The notes beneath the pieces were generated by a model. The model did no database searches and was not told the DNA's origin. It saw only the letters and a program-made list of their open reading frames with translations. DNA of 64,000 bases, taken from the NCBI RefSeq assembly GCF_024703995.1, contig NZ_JAMXQV010000016.1:1-64000 (forward strand). The letters run 5' to 3'. The stretch comes from Amycolatopsis iheyensis. GTDB lineage: Bacteria; Actinomycetota; Actinomycetes; Mycobacteriales; Pseudonocardiaceae. This document shows positions 33,903 to 43,545 of this stretch, one piece after another (position 1 is the stretch's first letter; every line of letters begins with the position of its first letter). The position numbers and the translations under genes were made by a program.

Positions 33903-36644
33903 CTAGTGCGCCGCGTCGTTCCAGGACCGGCCGTAGCCGACCGAGACCTCCAGCGGCACGGCCAGCTCGTAGGCCGATCCCATGCCCTGGCGCACGAGCT
34001 GCTCGAGCTGCTCCCGCTCGCCTTCGGCGACCTCGAGCACGAGCTCGTCGTGCACCTGCAGCAGGATCCGGCTCTTCAGCTTCGCCTCGACCAGCGCGCG
34101 GTGGACGTTGAGCATCGCGACCTTGATGATGTCGGCCGCGCTGCCCTGGATCGGGGCGTTGAGCGCCATCCGCTCGGCCATCTCGCGGCGCTGGCGGTTG
34201 TCGCTGTTGAGGTCCGGCAGGTAGCGGCGGCGGCCGAAGACCGTCTCCGTGTAGCCGTTCTTCGCCGCGACGCCGACGACCGAGTGCAGGTAGTCGCTGA
34301 TCCCGCCGAAGCGGGTGAAGTACGCCTCCATCTGTTCCTTGGCGTCTTCGGTGGAAATCCGCAGCTGCTGCGAAAGCCCGTACGCCGACAGCCCGTACGC
34401 CAGCCCGTACGACATCGCCTTGACGCGGTAGCGCAGCTCCGGCGTGATCTCCTCCGGCGGCAGGGAAAACGCCCGCGACGCCACGAACGTGTGCAGGTCT
34501 TCGCCGGAGTTGAACGCCTCGATGAGGCCCTCGTCCTGCGAAAGGTGCGCCATGATCCGCATTTCGATCTGGCTGTAGTCCGCGGTCATCAGCTCGGTGA
34601 AGCCCTCGCCGACCACGAACGCGTCGCGGATGCGGCGGCCTTCCTCGGTGCGGACCGGGATGTTCTGCAGGTTCGGCTCGGTCGAGGACAGCCGGCCGGT
34701 GGCCGCGATCGTCTGCAGCAGCGTGGTGTGGATGCGCCCGTCGTCGGCGACGGACTTGATCAGCCCCTCGACCGTGGTGCGCAGCTTCGTCGCGTCGCGG
34801 TGCTCCAGCATGTGCTGCAGGAACGGGTGCTCGGTCTTCTCGAACAGGCCCTGCAGCGCCTCGGCGTCGGTGGTGTAGCCGGTCTTGGTGCGCTTGGTCT
34901 TCGGCATGCCGAGCTCGTCGAACAGCACGACCTGCAGCTGCTTCGGCGAACCGAGGTTGATCTGCTTGCCGATCACCGCGTACGCCTCTTCGGCGGCCTG
35001 GGTGACGCGGCTGAGGTAGTGCGCCTCCAGCGAGGTCAGCTGCTCGAGGTCGACGGCCACGCCGGCGATCTCCAGCTCGGTGATGACCTCCAGCAGCGGC
35101 AGCTCCAGCTCGGCGAGCAGCTTCGCGCCGCCGATCTGCTCCAGCTCCTTCTCGAGCGCGCCGGCCAGCTCGAAGATCGCGCGGGCCTTGACGAGCTCCT
35201 CGTCGATCTCCTTCTGCTCCAGGCCTTCGGCGCCGCCGTCGAGCAGGGAAAGCTGGCCGTCACCGCCGTCGGTCTCCGAGCGCAGCTCGCGGTGCAGGTA
35301 GCGCAGTGCGAGGTCGTCGAGCTCGAAGGTGCGTTGCCCGGGCCGCACGAGGTAGGCGGCCAGCGCGGTGTCCATGGCCAGCCCGGCCAGGGTCCAGCCG
35401 CGGGCGCGGATCGCGTGCAGCGGAACCTTGAGGTCGTGGCCGGTCTTGCGGATCTTCGGGTCGGCGAACCAGCCGGCGAGCGCCGTGTCGTCGGCCTGGT
35501 CCATCGCCGTGACGTCGACATACGCGCCTTCGCCGTCGGCCGTCGCGAAGGCGACCGCACGCAGGTCCGACCGGACCGACGCGCCGACGGTGCGGAAAGC
35601 CAGGGCGACCGGCTCGGCGCCACCGGCGTGCGCGGAGAGCCACGCGCCCAGCGCGCCGGGCGCGAGCGCGGATCCCGAGACCTCGAACCCTTCGTCGGCC
35701 TCCGGCTCGGCGCTCTGCAGCGTCGCGAACAGCCTGTCCCGCAGCACGCGGAACTCCAGCTCGTCGAACAGCGCGTGCACGGCCTCGCGGTCCCACGGGC
35801 GCAGCTCCAGCCCGGTCGGGCCGACCTCCAGCTCGACGTCGCGGACCAGCTCGGTGAGCTGGCGGTTCAGCTGGACGCCGGACAGGTGCGCCCGGAGGGC
35901 CTCCCCCGCCTTGCCCTTCACCTCGTCGACCCGGTCGATCAGGTCGTCGAGCGAGCCGAACTGCTTGATCCACTTGGCCGCGGTCTTCTCGCCGACGCCG
36001 GGGATGTTCGGCAGGTTGTCCGAGGGGTCGCCGCGCAGCGCCGCGAAGTCCGGGTACTGGCGCGGGGTGAGGCCGTACTTCTCCTCGACGGCCTCGGGCG
36101 TGAACCGGGTCATCTCCGACACGCCGCGCTTGGGGTAGAGGACGGTGACCTGGTCGGTGACCAGCTGCAGCGCGTCGCGGTCGCCCGTACAGATGAGGAC
36201 GTCGAAGTCGTCGGCCGTCGCCTGCGTGGTGAGCGTGGCGATGATGTCGTCGGCTTCGAAGTTCTCCTTCACCAGCGACGGGATCCCGAGCACCTCGAGG
36301 ACCTCCTTGACCAGGTCCACCTGGCCGCGGAACTCGTCGGGCGTCGAGCTGCGGTTCGCCTTGTACTCGGCGTAGGTCTCCGAGCGGAACGTCTTGCGCG
36401 AGAGGTCGAACGCCACCGCCAGGTGGGTCGGCGTCTCGTCGCGCAGCAGGTTGATGAGCATCGAGGTGAACCCGAAGACGGCGTTCGTGACCTGCCCGGT
36501 CTTCGTCTTGAAGTTCTCCGCGGGCAGCGCGAAGAACGCGCGGTAGGCCATCGAATGGCCATCGATCAGCAGCAGCTTCGGCCGCTGGGCGGTCGCGGTG
36601 TTTCCTGTGGCGTTGGCAACGGTCGTCTTCTCACTCGGGCTCAC
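33903..36644 (-). CDS. polA: DNA polymerase I
   Basis: 913 aa if started at GTG 36644 (SPSEKTTVANATG); an ATG 15 codons upstream is possible. N-terminal 5'-3' exonuclease (LLLIDGHSMAYRAFFALP, EADDIIATL, TGDRDALQLV, PGVGEKTAAKWI), a central 3'-5' exonuclease-like domain that has lost its acidic residues (GHDLKVPLHAIRARGWTLAG), as in mycobacterial PolA, and the polymerase domain with motif A DYSQIEMRI, motif B RRxxKAMSYGLAYGLSAYGL and motif C VHDELVLEV. It serves repair and Okazaki fragment maturation. Confidence 0.97.
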   Translation of the reverse strand: MSPSEKTTVANATGNTATAQRPKLLLIDGHSMAYRAFFALPAENFKTKTGQVTNAVFGFTSMLINLLRDETPTHLAVAFDLSRKTFRSETYAEYKANRSSTPDEFRGQVDLVKEVLEVLGIPSLVKENFEADDIIATLTTQATADDFDVLICTGDRDALQLVTDQVTVLYPKRGVSEMTRFTPEAVEEKYGLTPRQYPDFAALRGDPSDNLPNIPGVGEKTAAKWIKQFGSLDDLIDRVDEVKGKAGEALRAHLSGVQLNRQLTELVRDVELEVGPTGLELRPWDREAVHALFDELEFRVLRDRLFATLQSAEPEADEGFEVSGSALAPGALGAWLSAHAGGAEPVALAFRTVGASVRSDLRAVAFATADGEGAYVDVTAMDQADDTALAGWFADPKIRKTGHDLKVPLHAIRARGWTLAGLAMDTALAAYLVRPGQRTFELDDLALRYLHRELRSETDGGDGQLSLLDGGAEGLEQKEIDEELVKARAIFELAGALEKELEQIGGAKLLAELELPLLEVITELEIAGVAVDLEQLTSLEAHYLSRVTQAAEEAYAVIGKQINLGSPKQLQVVLFDELGMPKTKRTKTGYTTDAEALQGLFEKTEHPFLQHMLEHRDATKLRTTVEGLIKSVADDGRIHTTLLQTIAATGRLSSTEPNLQNIPVRTEEGRRIRDAFVVGEGFTELMTADYSQIEMRIMAHLSQDEGLIEAFNSGEDLHTFVASRAFSLPPEEITPELRYRVKAMSYGLAYGLSAYGLSQQLRISTEDAKEQMEAYFTRFGGISDYLHSVVGVAAKNGYTETVFGRRRYLPDLNSDNRQRREMAERMALNAPIQGSAADIIKVAMLNVHRALVEAKLKSRILLQVHDELVLEVAEGEREQLEQLVRQGMGSAYELAVPLEVSVGYGRSWNDAAH

Positions 36645-36668
36645 GGGGCCGAGTCTAGGCTGAGGGTC

Positions 36669-36686
36669 CGACACTCTTACGTGTCG
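36669..36686. promoter_or_regulatory. Inverted repeat between polA and the thioesterase gene
   Basis: Arms CGACAC and GTGTCG with a 6-bp spacer in the 62-bp divergent intergenic region. Could be an operator shared by the two genes; no known consensus is matched. Confidence 0.35.
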
Positions 36687-36706
36687 CATAGGAACAGGAG
36701 CTTTGC

Positions 36707-37147
36707 GTGACGGACAGTGCCGCCCCCATCGACGTGGAGCGGCTGTCGGGCATCGACCCGGCGGCGGCGGACCAGCAGCTGAACGACAAGGTCGGCATGA
36801 AGCTGCTGGAAGCGACGGCCGAACGCGTGGTCGGCACGATCCCGGTCGAGGGGAACCTCCAGCCGTACGGCCTGCTGCACGGCGGCGCGAACGCCGTGCT
36901 CGCCGAGGCGCTGGGCTCGACGGTCGCCGCGCTCAACGCAGGCCCGGGCCGCGCGGCGATGGGGCTGGAGCTGTCCTGCACCCACCACCGGGCCGTCCGC
37001 GTGGGCACGGTCACCGGCGTCGCGACGCCGCTGCACGTCGGGCGCGGCACCATCACCACCGAGATCGTGCTGACCGACGACGAGGGCCGCCGCACCTGCA
37101 CCGCCCGGCTCACCTGCGTCGTCCGGGACGCACCCCCGGGCGCCTGA
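36707..37147 (+). CDS. PaaI-type hotdog thioesterase
   Basis: 146 aa from GTG preceded by AGGAG. The hotdog helix segment reads GNLQPYGLLHGGANAVLAEALGSTVAAL, with the HGG motif and the following Glu that form the active site of PaaI/phenylacetyl-CoA thioesterases. The gene precedes a LysR regulator by 4 bp, so they may be co-transcribed. Divergent from polA, a conserved position in related genomes. Confidence 0.88.
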   Translation: MTDSAAPIDVERLSGIDPAAADQQLNDKVGMKLLEATAERVVGTIPVEGNLQPYGLLHGGANAVLAEALGSTVAALNAGPGRAAMGLELSCTHHRAVRVGTVTGVATPLHVGRGTITTEIVLTDDEGRRTCTARLTCVVRDAPPGA

Positions 37148-37151
37148 GCCG

Positions 37152-38123
37152 GTGGACCTCGACCTCGCCCAGGTGCGGGCGTTCGTCGTCACCGCGGAAC
37201 AGCGCCACTTCGGGCGGGCCGCCCAGGCGTTGTTCCTGACGCAGCAGGCGCTGTCGAAGCGGATCCGGAAGCTCGAGGACACCCTCTCGACGCCGCTGTT
37301 CCTGCGCACCAACCGCTCGGTCGAGCTCACCGCCGACGGCGACCGCTTCCTCCCGCACGCGCGCGAGCTGATCCGGGTCGCCGACGCGGCGGTGGCCGCG
37401 ATGGGCGCCGACGACCGGCCCCTGCGCCTCGACGTCGTCGACTACCGGCTCTCCCCGATCTTCCTGCTCCGCCGGCTCGCCGAGCGCGAGCCGGCGCTGC
37501 GGATCGACCGGGTCGCCGGCGGCGGCTTCGCGAACGCCGTCGACCCGCTGCTGTCGGGCGAGCTCGACCTGGCCATCGGGCGGGTCAGCGGCATCGGCCG
37601 GCCGCTGCCCGACGAGCTGGAGCACCGGGTCGTCCGGCTCGAACCGCTGGTCGCGCTGCTCGCCCCGGAGCACCCCCTGGCGCAGCAGGACGTGCTGCGG
37701 CTCGACGAGCTGCGCGCCGAGGGCATCTGGCTGCCCGGCCTGCGCGGGCCCGCGGAATGGCTGTCTTATCTGCGGGAGCTCTGCGACGGATTCGGCGTGC
37801 CCATCGACGACTCCGGCGTCAGCTACGACCTGCGGCACACCCTGGAGCAGACGCGCTACGGCAAGCGGCGCGTCACCCTGGCCGGCGCCGACATGGAGCT
37901 CGCGCCCGACCTCAACCTGAAGGTGCTGCCGTTCGAGCCGTCCCCGCTGTTCCCGTGGTCGCTGGTCTGGCGGCGCGGGAAGGCCCACCCGGCGCTGCGG
38001 CGGCTGCTGGCCCTGGCCGGGCGCACCAGCCGCGAAGAAGACTGGTGCGCCTACGACCCGGACCACGCCTGGCTGCCTGCCGACGACGTCAGCTTCGCAG
38101 CCGCCGCGCGAACCACTCGGTGA
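37152..38123 (+). CDS. LysR-family transcriptional regulator
   Basis: 323 aa from GTG. N-terminal HTH: LAQVRAFVVTAEQRHFGRAAQALFLTQQALSKRIRKLEDTLSTPLFLRTNRSVELTADG. The substrate-binding-type effector domain follows (PLRLDVVDYRLSPIFLLRRLA). Its 3' end overlaps the convergent hydrolase gene by 35 bp, so transcription through one gene opposes the other. Confidence 0.92.
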   Translation: MDLDLAQVRAFVVTAEQRHFGRAAQALFLTQQALSKRIRKLEDTLSTPLFLRTNRSVELTADGDRFLPHARELIRVADAAVAAMGADDRPLRLDVVDYRLSPIFLLRRLAEREPALRIDRVAGGGFANAVDPLLSGELDLAIGRVSGIGRPLPDELEHRVVRLEPLVALLAPEHPLAQQDVLRLDELRAEGIWLPGLRGPAEWLSYLRELCDGFGVPIDDSGVSYDLRHTLEQTRYGKRRVTLAGADMELAPDLNLKVLPFEPSPLFPWSLVWRRGKAHPALRRLLALAGRTSREEDWCAYDPDHAWLPADDVSFAAAARTTR

Positions 38124-38871
38124 ACGCGGCGTCGACCTGCTTCGCCGCCGCCGAACCCGGCGCGAACTCGTGCGCCATTCCCTCGACCGTCACCAGCTCG
38201 GCGCCCAGCGCGTCGCGCAGGGCGGCCGCCGGCTCACGCACGGCGACGTCGTCGTCCGCCCCGGTGACCAGCAGCAGCGGCGTGGTCAGCTCCCCGGCCC
38301 GGCGCACGAAGTCGTAGTGGCCGGCGACTTCCCGGGACTCGGGGGTCCACGGGTAAGTGATGTCGAAGAGCCGCTCGTTGCGGCCGATCACCGGCGCGAG
38401 CTGCGCGACCGGGCTGACCACCGCGGCGGCCTCGACGGCGACGTCGCCGCGCGTGAGCACCTCCAGCGCCACGAGCGAACCCGCCGAGCCGCCGAAGACG
38501 CCGAGCGGGCCGGTCGCACCCGGGAGCCGGTCCCGCAGCTCGGCCAGCGCCGCCGGGAACTCCGCCGCCGCCTGCGCGGTGACCGGCCCGAAGACGTTGA
38601 GCACCGCGTCCTCGCTCGCCAGCCGGAACAGCTCCGCCGGACCACCCGCCGGCAGCCTGCTCCCGGTCAGCGGCAACCCGAAGTAGACCCGCCAGGCCGG
38701 CAGCCCGCTCATCGGCGCCGCTTCGGCGAAGGCCTGCTCGCTCGAGGGCACCTCCATCAGGTGCCAGCCCACCACCAGCGCCGCCGGCGCGTCCCCGCCG
38801 GCCGGCGGCAACGCCACGAACGGCACCCCGGCCGCCACCCCTTCGACAGCTTCCTGCTCCGCGATCCGCAT
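38089..38871 (-). CDS. Alpha/beta-hydrolase
   Basis: 260 aa from the ATG preceded by AAGGAGAGCGGG. Nucleophile motif GVFGGSAGSLVAL, acid in TGADDDVAV and His in GMAHEFAPG form a complete triad. An N-terminal segment (FVALPPAGGDAPAALVVGWHLME) gives the oxyanion hole. Likely an esterase or dienelactone-hydrolase-like enzyme. Repeated ACAACC/GGTTGT sequences lie 80-100 bp upstream. Confidence 0.85.
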   Translation of the reverse strand: MRIAEQEAVEGVAAGVPFVALPPAGGDAPAALVVGWHLMEVPSSEQAFAEAAPMSGLPAWRVYFGLPLTGSRLPAGGPAELFRLASEDAVLNVFGPVTAQAAAEFPAALAELRDRLPGATGPLGVFGGSAGSLVALEVLTRGDVAVEAAAVVSPVAQLAPVIGRNERLFDITYPWTPESREVAGHYDFVRRAGELTTPLLLVTGADDDVAVREPAAALRDALGAELVTVEGMAHEFAPGSAAAKQVDAAFTEWFARRLRS

Positions 38872-39409
38872 CCCGCTCTCCTTGTCCCTTGGTTGCCTCC
38901 AGCCAACCGCCCGAGCCGGGCTCGGGTCCAACAGCCGTTCCGGCGCCCACGACAACCGGTGGTTGTGACAACAGGTACGGACCGCCGGACTTTCGGGCAC
39001 ACCTGATCCGGGACTGGTCCGTTCGGCCGCCCGAACCGGACGTAAGGTGCATCCCTACGGCGGTGCCCGGCCCGCATCGCCCCCGCCAGGGTGAACAGCG
39101 GATCGGCGGGAAACCGGCCACGCACCGCCCGCCGGAATGGACGATGACATACCGTGGAAACACGGCCGTCACCCATTCGCAGAATCGGCCCGGATACTTA
39201 GCATCGCTGCGTGACCAGCGGCAAGCTGTAACACCACAACCTTGGGCTTTTCGTGCAATTCGTGTCGGTTGCGATCGTCACGATGTGGACACAGAGTAGT
39301 GAGGCCGCCTGTGCACAAGACGGGCGAGAGGGATATCTTCCTGCCCTAACCTAGCCCCTGTGTCGGGGGCAACGCCTACCGGCGGCTGGTTGGTCATGGG
39401 AGGTAGTCG
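38872..39409. other. Long intergenic region between hydrolase and livK
   Basis: 538 bp without a convincing gene; the open frames here lack RBS and GC3 bias. It holds an inverted repeat ACAACC-GGT-GGTTGT (38952-38966) overlapping GTTGT-G-ACAAC (38962-38972), possibly the operator of the hydrolase. The 3' half is less GC-rich and must contain the promoter of the liv operon. A GGGAGG RBS precedes the livK GTG. Confidence 0.6.
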
Positions 39410-40573
39410 GTGTCAGGAGTGCGTTTTGGACGGGTTCTCGCCCTCGCAGCGGCGACGTCGCTCGCGCTGGCGGGCTGCGCCGGTGGCGGCTCGTCGAGCA
39501 GCAGTGGTGACGGCAGCACGCTGAAGATCGGGTTCATGGGCGACCTGACCGGGGAGAACTCCGGAATCGTGATCCCGCCCGACAACGGCGCCAAGCTCGC
39601 GATCGACGAGTACAACGCCACGAACCCCAAGGTGAAGCTCGAGCTGAAGAACTACGACAGCCAGGGCAAGCCGGAGCAGGCCACCTCGCTGGTGCAGACC
39701 GCGATCGGGACGGACAAGATCACGGCCCTGATCGGCCCGGCGTTCTCGGGTGAGTCGAAGGCCGTCGGCGGCGTCCTCGAGCAAGGCAAGATCCCGAGCG
39801 TGTCGCCGTCGGCGACCAACCCGGGGCTGGCCGCGAACGGCTGGAAGTACTGGCACCGAGTCGTCGCGAACGACAACGACCAGGGCCCCGCGATCGCGAA
39901 CTTCCTCATCACGGCGAAGTCGCCGAAGAACGCGTACGTCCTCTCGGACGACCAGGAGTACAGCGTCGGCCTCGCGGACGCGTTCGAGAAGACCTTCAAG
40001 GACAAGGGCATCACGACCGAGCGCGACAAGTTCGCCAAGGACGCGTCGGACTACTCGTCGACGGTGCAGAAGGTCAAGGCCGCCAACCCGGACGTCATCA
40101 CCTTCGGTGGCTACTACGCCCAGGGCGGTCGTCTTCTCAAGCAGCTCCGCGACGGCGGCGTGAAGGCCATCTTCGCCACCGGTGACGGCTCGCTCGACCC
40201 GCAGCTGGTCTCGGGCGCGGGTGCCGCGGCCGCCGACGGCGCGGTCATCGGCTGCCCGTGCAACATCCCGGACGCCGGCGCCACCAACGAGTTCGCCACC
40301 AAGTACAAGGCCAAGTTCAACGTCGACCCGGCGATCTACGCGACCGAGGGCTACGACGCGGCGACCGCGATCATCAACGCGGTCAAGGCGGGCAACACCA
40401 CCGGCGAGAAGATCAACGAGTTCCTGAAGACCGCGGACTTCAAGGGCGCGTCGAAGCAGATCAAGTTCAAGGAGAACGGCGAGCCGCAGACGAACGCGAT
40501 CTACGTGTACCAGGTCGTCGGCGGGGTCATCAAGAACCTCGGCGCCTCGACCGAAGCCAAGATCAACGGCTGA
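39410..40573 (+). CDS. livK: Branched-chain amino acid ABC transporter, substrate-binding lipoprotein
   Basis: 387 aa from GTG. Lipoprotein signal peptide with lipobox LALAGC (Cys23), Ser/Gly linker, then a type I periplasmic-binding fold (LKIGFMGDLTGENSGIVIPPDNGAKLAIDEYN; ALIGPAFSGESKAVGGVLEQGKIPSVSPSATNP). It delivers Leu/Ile/Val or related ligands to the LivHM permease. It is the first gene of a five-gene operon. A strong hairpin follows, which fits higher expression of the binding protein than of the permeases. Confidence 0.95.
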   Translation: MSGVRFGRVLALAAATSLALAGCAGGGSSSSSGDGSTLKIGFMGDLTGENSGIVIPPDNGAKLAIDEYNATNPKVKLELKNYDSQGKPEQATSLVQTAIGTDKITALIGPAFSGESKAVGGVLEQGKIPSVSPSATNPGLAANGWKYWHRVVANDNDQGPAIANFLITAKSPKNAYVLSDDQEYSVGLADAFEKTFKDKGITTERDKFAKDASDYSSTVQKVKAANPDVITFGGYYAQGGRLLKQLRDGGVKAIFATGDGSLDPQLVSGAGAAAADGAVIGCPCNIPDAGATNEFATKYKAKFNVDPAIYATEGYDAATAIINAVKAGNTTGEKINEFLKTADFKGASKQIKFKENGEPQTNAIYVYQVVGGVIKNLGASTEAKING

Positions 40574-40593
40574 CGGAGCTAGACACACCTAAC

Positions 40594-40634
40594 GGGAGCG
40601 GGGGCGCTGTGCTCGGCACAGCACCCCCGCTCCC
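40594..40634 (+). terminator. Intra-operon attenuator hairpin between livK and livH
   Basis: Long hairpin: outer arms GGGAGCGGGGG / CCCCCGCTCCC, inner arms GCTGTGC / GCACAGC, one C-A mismatch and a TCG loop. It starts 20 bp after the livK stop and 49 bp before livH. Partial termination or 3'-end protection of livK mRNA is inferred. Confidence 0.65.
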
Positions 40635-40682
40635 CGCCAATGTGGCGACCATCCTCGCCCCGTCAGGTAAGGCAACTACGTC

Positions 40683-41654
40683 ATGTTCCAAGATCTGCAG
40701 AGCCAGTTTCTGGGCAGCACCATCGGCGGCCTGGTAGCCGGCTCCATCTACGCCCTCATCGCCCTCGGCTACACGATGGTCTACGGCGTGCTGAGGCTCA
40801 TCAACTTCGCGCACTCCGAAATCTTCATGATCGGGACGATGACGTCCCTGTTCATCCTCATCGCGATCGCCGGCGGCACCGCCCCGATCACCGTGGGCGT
40901 GTTCGGGATGATCGGCATCCTCCTGCTCATCGCGGTCGCGTCGGCGCTCACGTCCGGCGGCTCGGCCATCGTGCTGGAGCAGCTGGCCTACCGGCCGCTG
41001 CGCAAGAAGGGCGCGACCCGGCTCGCCGCGCTGATCTCCGCGATCGGCGCCTCCCTGTTCCTGCAGGAGCTGTTCGGTCTCGCGATCATCCCGGCGCTGT
41101 CGGACAAGGCAGGCAAGGTCCAGCAGAACGCCCCGCGGTTCGTACCGCACGAGGAGCTGTTCCGGATCGGCAACGGCGTCGTGCGCACCGACCACGTCTT
41201 CGTCGTCATCGCCGCCGTCGTCGTGATGGTCGTGCTCGACCAGCTGGTCAGCCGCACCCGCATCGGCCGCGGCATCCGGGCGACCGCCCAGGACCCCGAA
41301 GCCGCCGTCCTCATGGGCGTCAGCATCGACCGCATCGTCCGGATCACGTTCCTGCTCGGCGGGGCGATGGCCGGCGTCGCCGCGGCGCTGTACGTCATGG
41401 AGTACGAGAACACCGACTACCGGGTCGGCTTCCTGCTCGGCATCAAGGCGTTCACCGCCGCCGTGCTCGGCGGGATCGGCAACCTGCGCGGCGCGCTGCT
41501 GGGCGGGATCGTGCTGGGCCTGGTCGAGAACTGGAGCTCCATCTTCCTCGGTTCCGAGTGGAAGGACGTCACCGCCTTCGTCGTCCTGGTCCTCGTGCTG
41601 ATGCTCCGGCCCACCGGCATCCTCGGCGAATCCCTGCAACGGGCACGCGCATGA
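40683..41654 (+). CDS. livH: Branched-chain amino acid ABC permease LivH
   Basis: 323 aa with about eight membrane helices. The hallmark region TLxGGxxYALIALGYTMVYGVLRLINFAHSEIFM near the N-terminus and the EAA-like loop GIRATAQDPEAAVLMGVSIDRIV are clear. It forms the membrane pore with LivM, whose ATG overlaps its stop. Confidence 0.95.
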   Translation: MFQDLQSQFLGSTIGGLVAGSIYALIALGYTMVYGVLRLINFAHSEIFMIGTMTSLFILIAIAGGTAPITVGVFGMIGILLLIAVASALTSGGSAIVLEQLAYRPLRKKGATRLAALISAIGASLFLQELFGLAIIPALSDKAGKVQQNAPRFVPHEELFRIGNGVVRTDHVFVVIAAVVVMVVLDQLVSRTRIGRGIRATAQDPEAAVLMGVSIDRIVRITFLLGGAMAGVAAALYVMEYENTDYRVGFLLGIKAFTAAVLGGIGNLRGALLGGIVLGLVENWSSIFLGSEWKDVTAFVVLVLVLMLRPTGILGESLQRARA

Positions 41655-42778
41655 AAGGCGACGGAGTGGCTGACAACAACGAAACCCCGGCGCGCCGGGG
41701 TTTCCACCCCATCGACGGGATGCGCGACTGGTGGGCCGACGCGCCGCACTGGCAGCGTTACGGCGTCTACATCGCCCTGATCGTCCTGGTTCTGATCCTG
41801 CCCGCGCCGTGGATCGGCGCGTTCATGTCGCCGTACTCGGACTGGACGACCGTCCTGATCTTCCCGGTCGGCACCTACATCCTGCTCGCCGTCGGCCTCA
41901 ACATCGTGGTCGGCCACGCGGGCATGCTCGACCTCGGGTACGTGGCGTTCTTCGCGATCGGCGCGTACACGTGGGCGTCGATCGGCACTTCGTACGGCTG
42001 GTCGTTCTGGCCGACGGTGGTGCTGGGCATCTTCCTGGCCTCGGTGTCGGGCGTCATCCTCGGCGCGCCGACGCTACGGCTACGCGGTGACTACCTGGCC
42101 ATCGTGACGCTGGGCTTCGGTGAGATCGTCCGGATCACGGCGAACAACACCGACGGCATCGGCGGCGCGCGCGGCATCACGAACGTCCCGCACCCCGAGC
42201 CGCTGTTCGGCATGGAGTTCTTCCTCGACCCGGCGCCGTACTACTACCTGATGGTGTTCGCGATCGTGCTCGTCATCGTCTTCTCGGTGCGGCTCACCAA
42301 GAGCCGGGTCGGGCGGGCGTGGGCGGCGATCCGCGAGGACGAGGACGCGGCCGAGCTGATGGGCGTGCCGACGTTCAAGTTCAAGCTGCTGGCGTTCGCG
42401 ATCGGCGCCATGATCGGCGGTTTCGCCGGCACGATCTACGCCAGCAAGGCCGTGTTCATCGAGCCGAACAACTTCCCGTTCATCCTGTCCGCGACCATCC
42501 TGGCCGCGGTCGTGCTGGGCGGGTCCGGCAACCTGCCGGGCGTCATCATCGGGGCGTTCGTGATCGCGTGGCTGCCGGAGCGGTTCCGGCAGTTCAACGA
42601 CTACCGCGTCCTGGTCTTCGGCGCCGTCCTGGTGCTGATGATGGCGCTGCGGCCGGAGGGCCTCCTGCCGTCGCGGCAGCGCAAGGCCGAACTACGGGAA
42701 GGCACGGGCGGCATGGGCGCGCTGGGCGCGGAAGTGGCCGGCCCCGACTCCGAGGCTTCGGCGGAGGTGACCAAGTGA
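41651..42778 (+). CDS. livM: Branched-chain amino acid ABC permease LivM
   Basis: 375 aa from the ATG overlapping the livH stop. Helices include YILLAVGLNIVVGHAGMLDLGYVAFFAIGAY and the cytoplasmic coupling loop SRVGRAWAAIREDEDAAELMGV. A charged C-terminal tail (about 40 residues) follows the last helix. The livG GTG overlaps its stop. Confidence 0.95.
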   Translation: MKGDGVADNNETPARRGFHPIDGMRDWWADAPHWQRYGVYIALIVLVLILPAPWIGAFMSPYSDWTTVLIFPVGTYILLAVGLNIVVGHAGMLDLGYVAFFAIGAYTWASIGTSYGWSFWPTVVLGIFLASVSGVILGAPTLRLRGDYLAIVTLGFGEIVRITANNTDGIGGARGITNVPHPEPLFGMEFFLDPAPYYYLMVFAIVLVIVFSVRLTKSRVGRAWAAIREDEDAAELMGVPTFKFKLLAFAIGAMIGGFAGTIYASKAVFIEPNNFPFILSATILAAVVLGGSGNLPGVIIGAFVIAWLPERFRQFNDYRVLVFGAVLVLMMALRPEGLLPSRQRKAELREGTGGMGALGAEVAGPDSEASAEVTK

Positions 42779-43545
42779 GCTTGCTCGAATTCGACAACGT
42801 GACCATGCGCTTCGGCGGTGTCACGGCGTTGCGCGAGGTCAACCTCAGCATCAACGAGGGCGAGATCTTCGCCCTGATCGGGCCGAACGGCGCGGGCAAG
42901 ACCACGGTGTTCAACGTGATCACCGGCGTCTACCACCCGACCGAGGGCCAGGTCCGCTTCGACGGCGACCGCATCGACGGCATGAAGCGGTTCAAGGTCA
43001 CCAAGCGCGGCATCGCCCGGACGTTCCAGAACATCCGGCTGTTCCACAACATGACGGCGCTGGAGAACGTCATGGTGGGCGTCGACGCGCACCACAAGAC
43101 GGGCGCGATCGGCGCGACGCTCGGGCTGCCGTGGCACCGCAAGGAAGAGAAGCAGGGCCGCGAGCGGGCCCGGGAGCTGCTCGACTTCGTCGGCATCGGC
43201 CGGGTGGAGCACAACGTCGCGAAGAACCTCTCCTACGGCGACCAGCGCCGGCTGGAGATCGCGCGGGCGCTGGCCACGGACCCGAAGCTGCTGCTGCTGG
43301 ACGAGCCGGCCGCGGGCATGAACCCGGCGGAGAAGAACGCCTTGCAGGCGCTGATCCGCAAGATCCGGGACGACGGCCGCACGGTGCTGCTCATCGAGCA
43401 CGACATGGGCCTGGTCATGCACATCAGCGACCGGCTCGCGGTGCTCGACTTCGGGCAGAAGATCGCAGAAGGGCTGCCGCACGAGGTGCAGAACAACCAG
43501 AAGGTGATCGAGGCGTACCTGGGGGTGTCCGAAGATGCTTCTTGA
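42775..43545 (+). CDS. livG: Branched-chain amino acid ABC ATPase LivG
   Basis: 256 aa from GTG. Walker A GPNGAGKT, Q-loop ARTFQNIRLF, signature NLSYGDQRR (the LivG-type variant of LSGGQ), Walker B LLLLDEPAAGMNP and H-loop LIEHDM. It hydrolyses ATP together with LivF to drive uptake. It overlaps livF by 11 bp. Confidence 0.95.
   Translation: MSLLEFDNVTMRFGGVTALREVNLSINEGEIFALIGPNGAGKTTVFNVITGVYHPTEGQVRFDGDRIDGMKRFKVTKRGIARTFQNIRLFHNMTALENVMVGVDAHHKTGAIGATLGLPWHRKEEKQGRERARELLDFVGIGRVEHNVAKNLSYGDQRRLEIARALATDPKLLLLDEPAAGMNPAEKNALQALIRKIRDDGRTVLLIEHDMGLVMHISDRLAVLDFGQKIAEGLPHEVQNNQKVIEAYLGVSEDAS

Noticed and set aside
33897..36710. Plus-strand frame of 937 codons over polA
   Set aside because: It is the mirror of polA; codon periodicity and motifs belong to the minus strand.
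38889..39299. Open frame of 136 codons upstream of livK
   Set aside because: No RBS, poor GC3 pattern, no motif; better explained as the intergenic control region.
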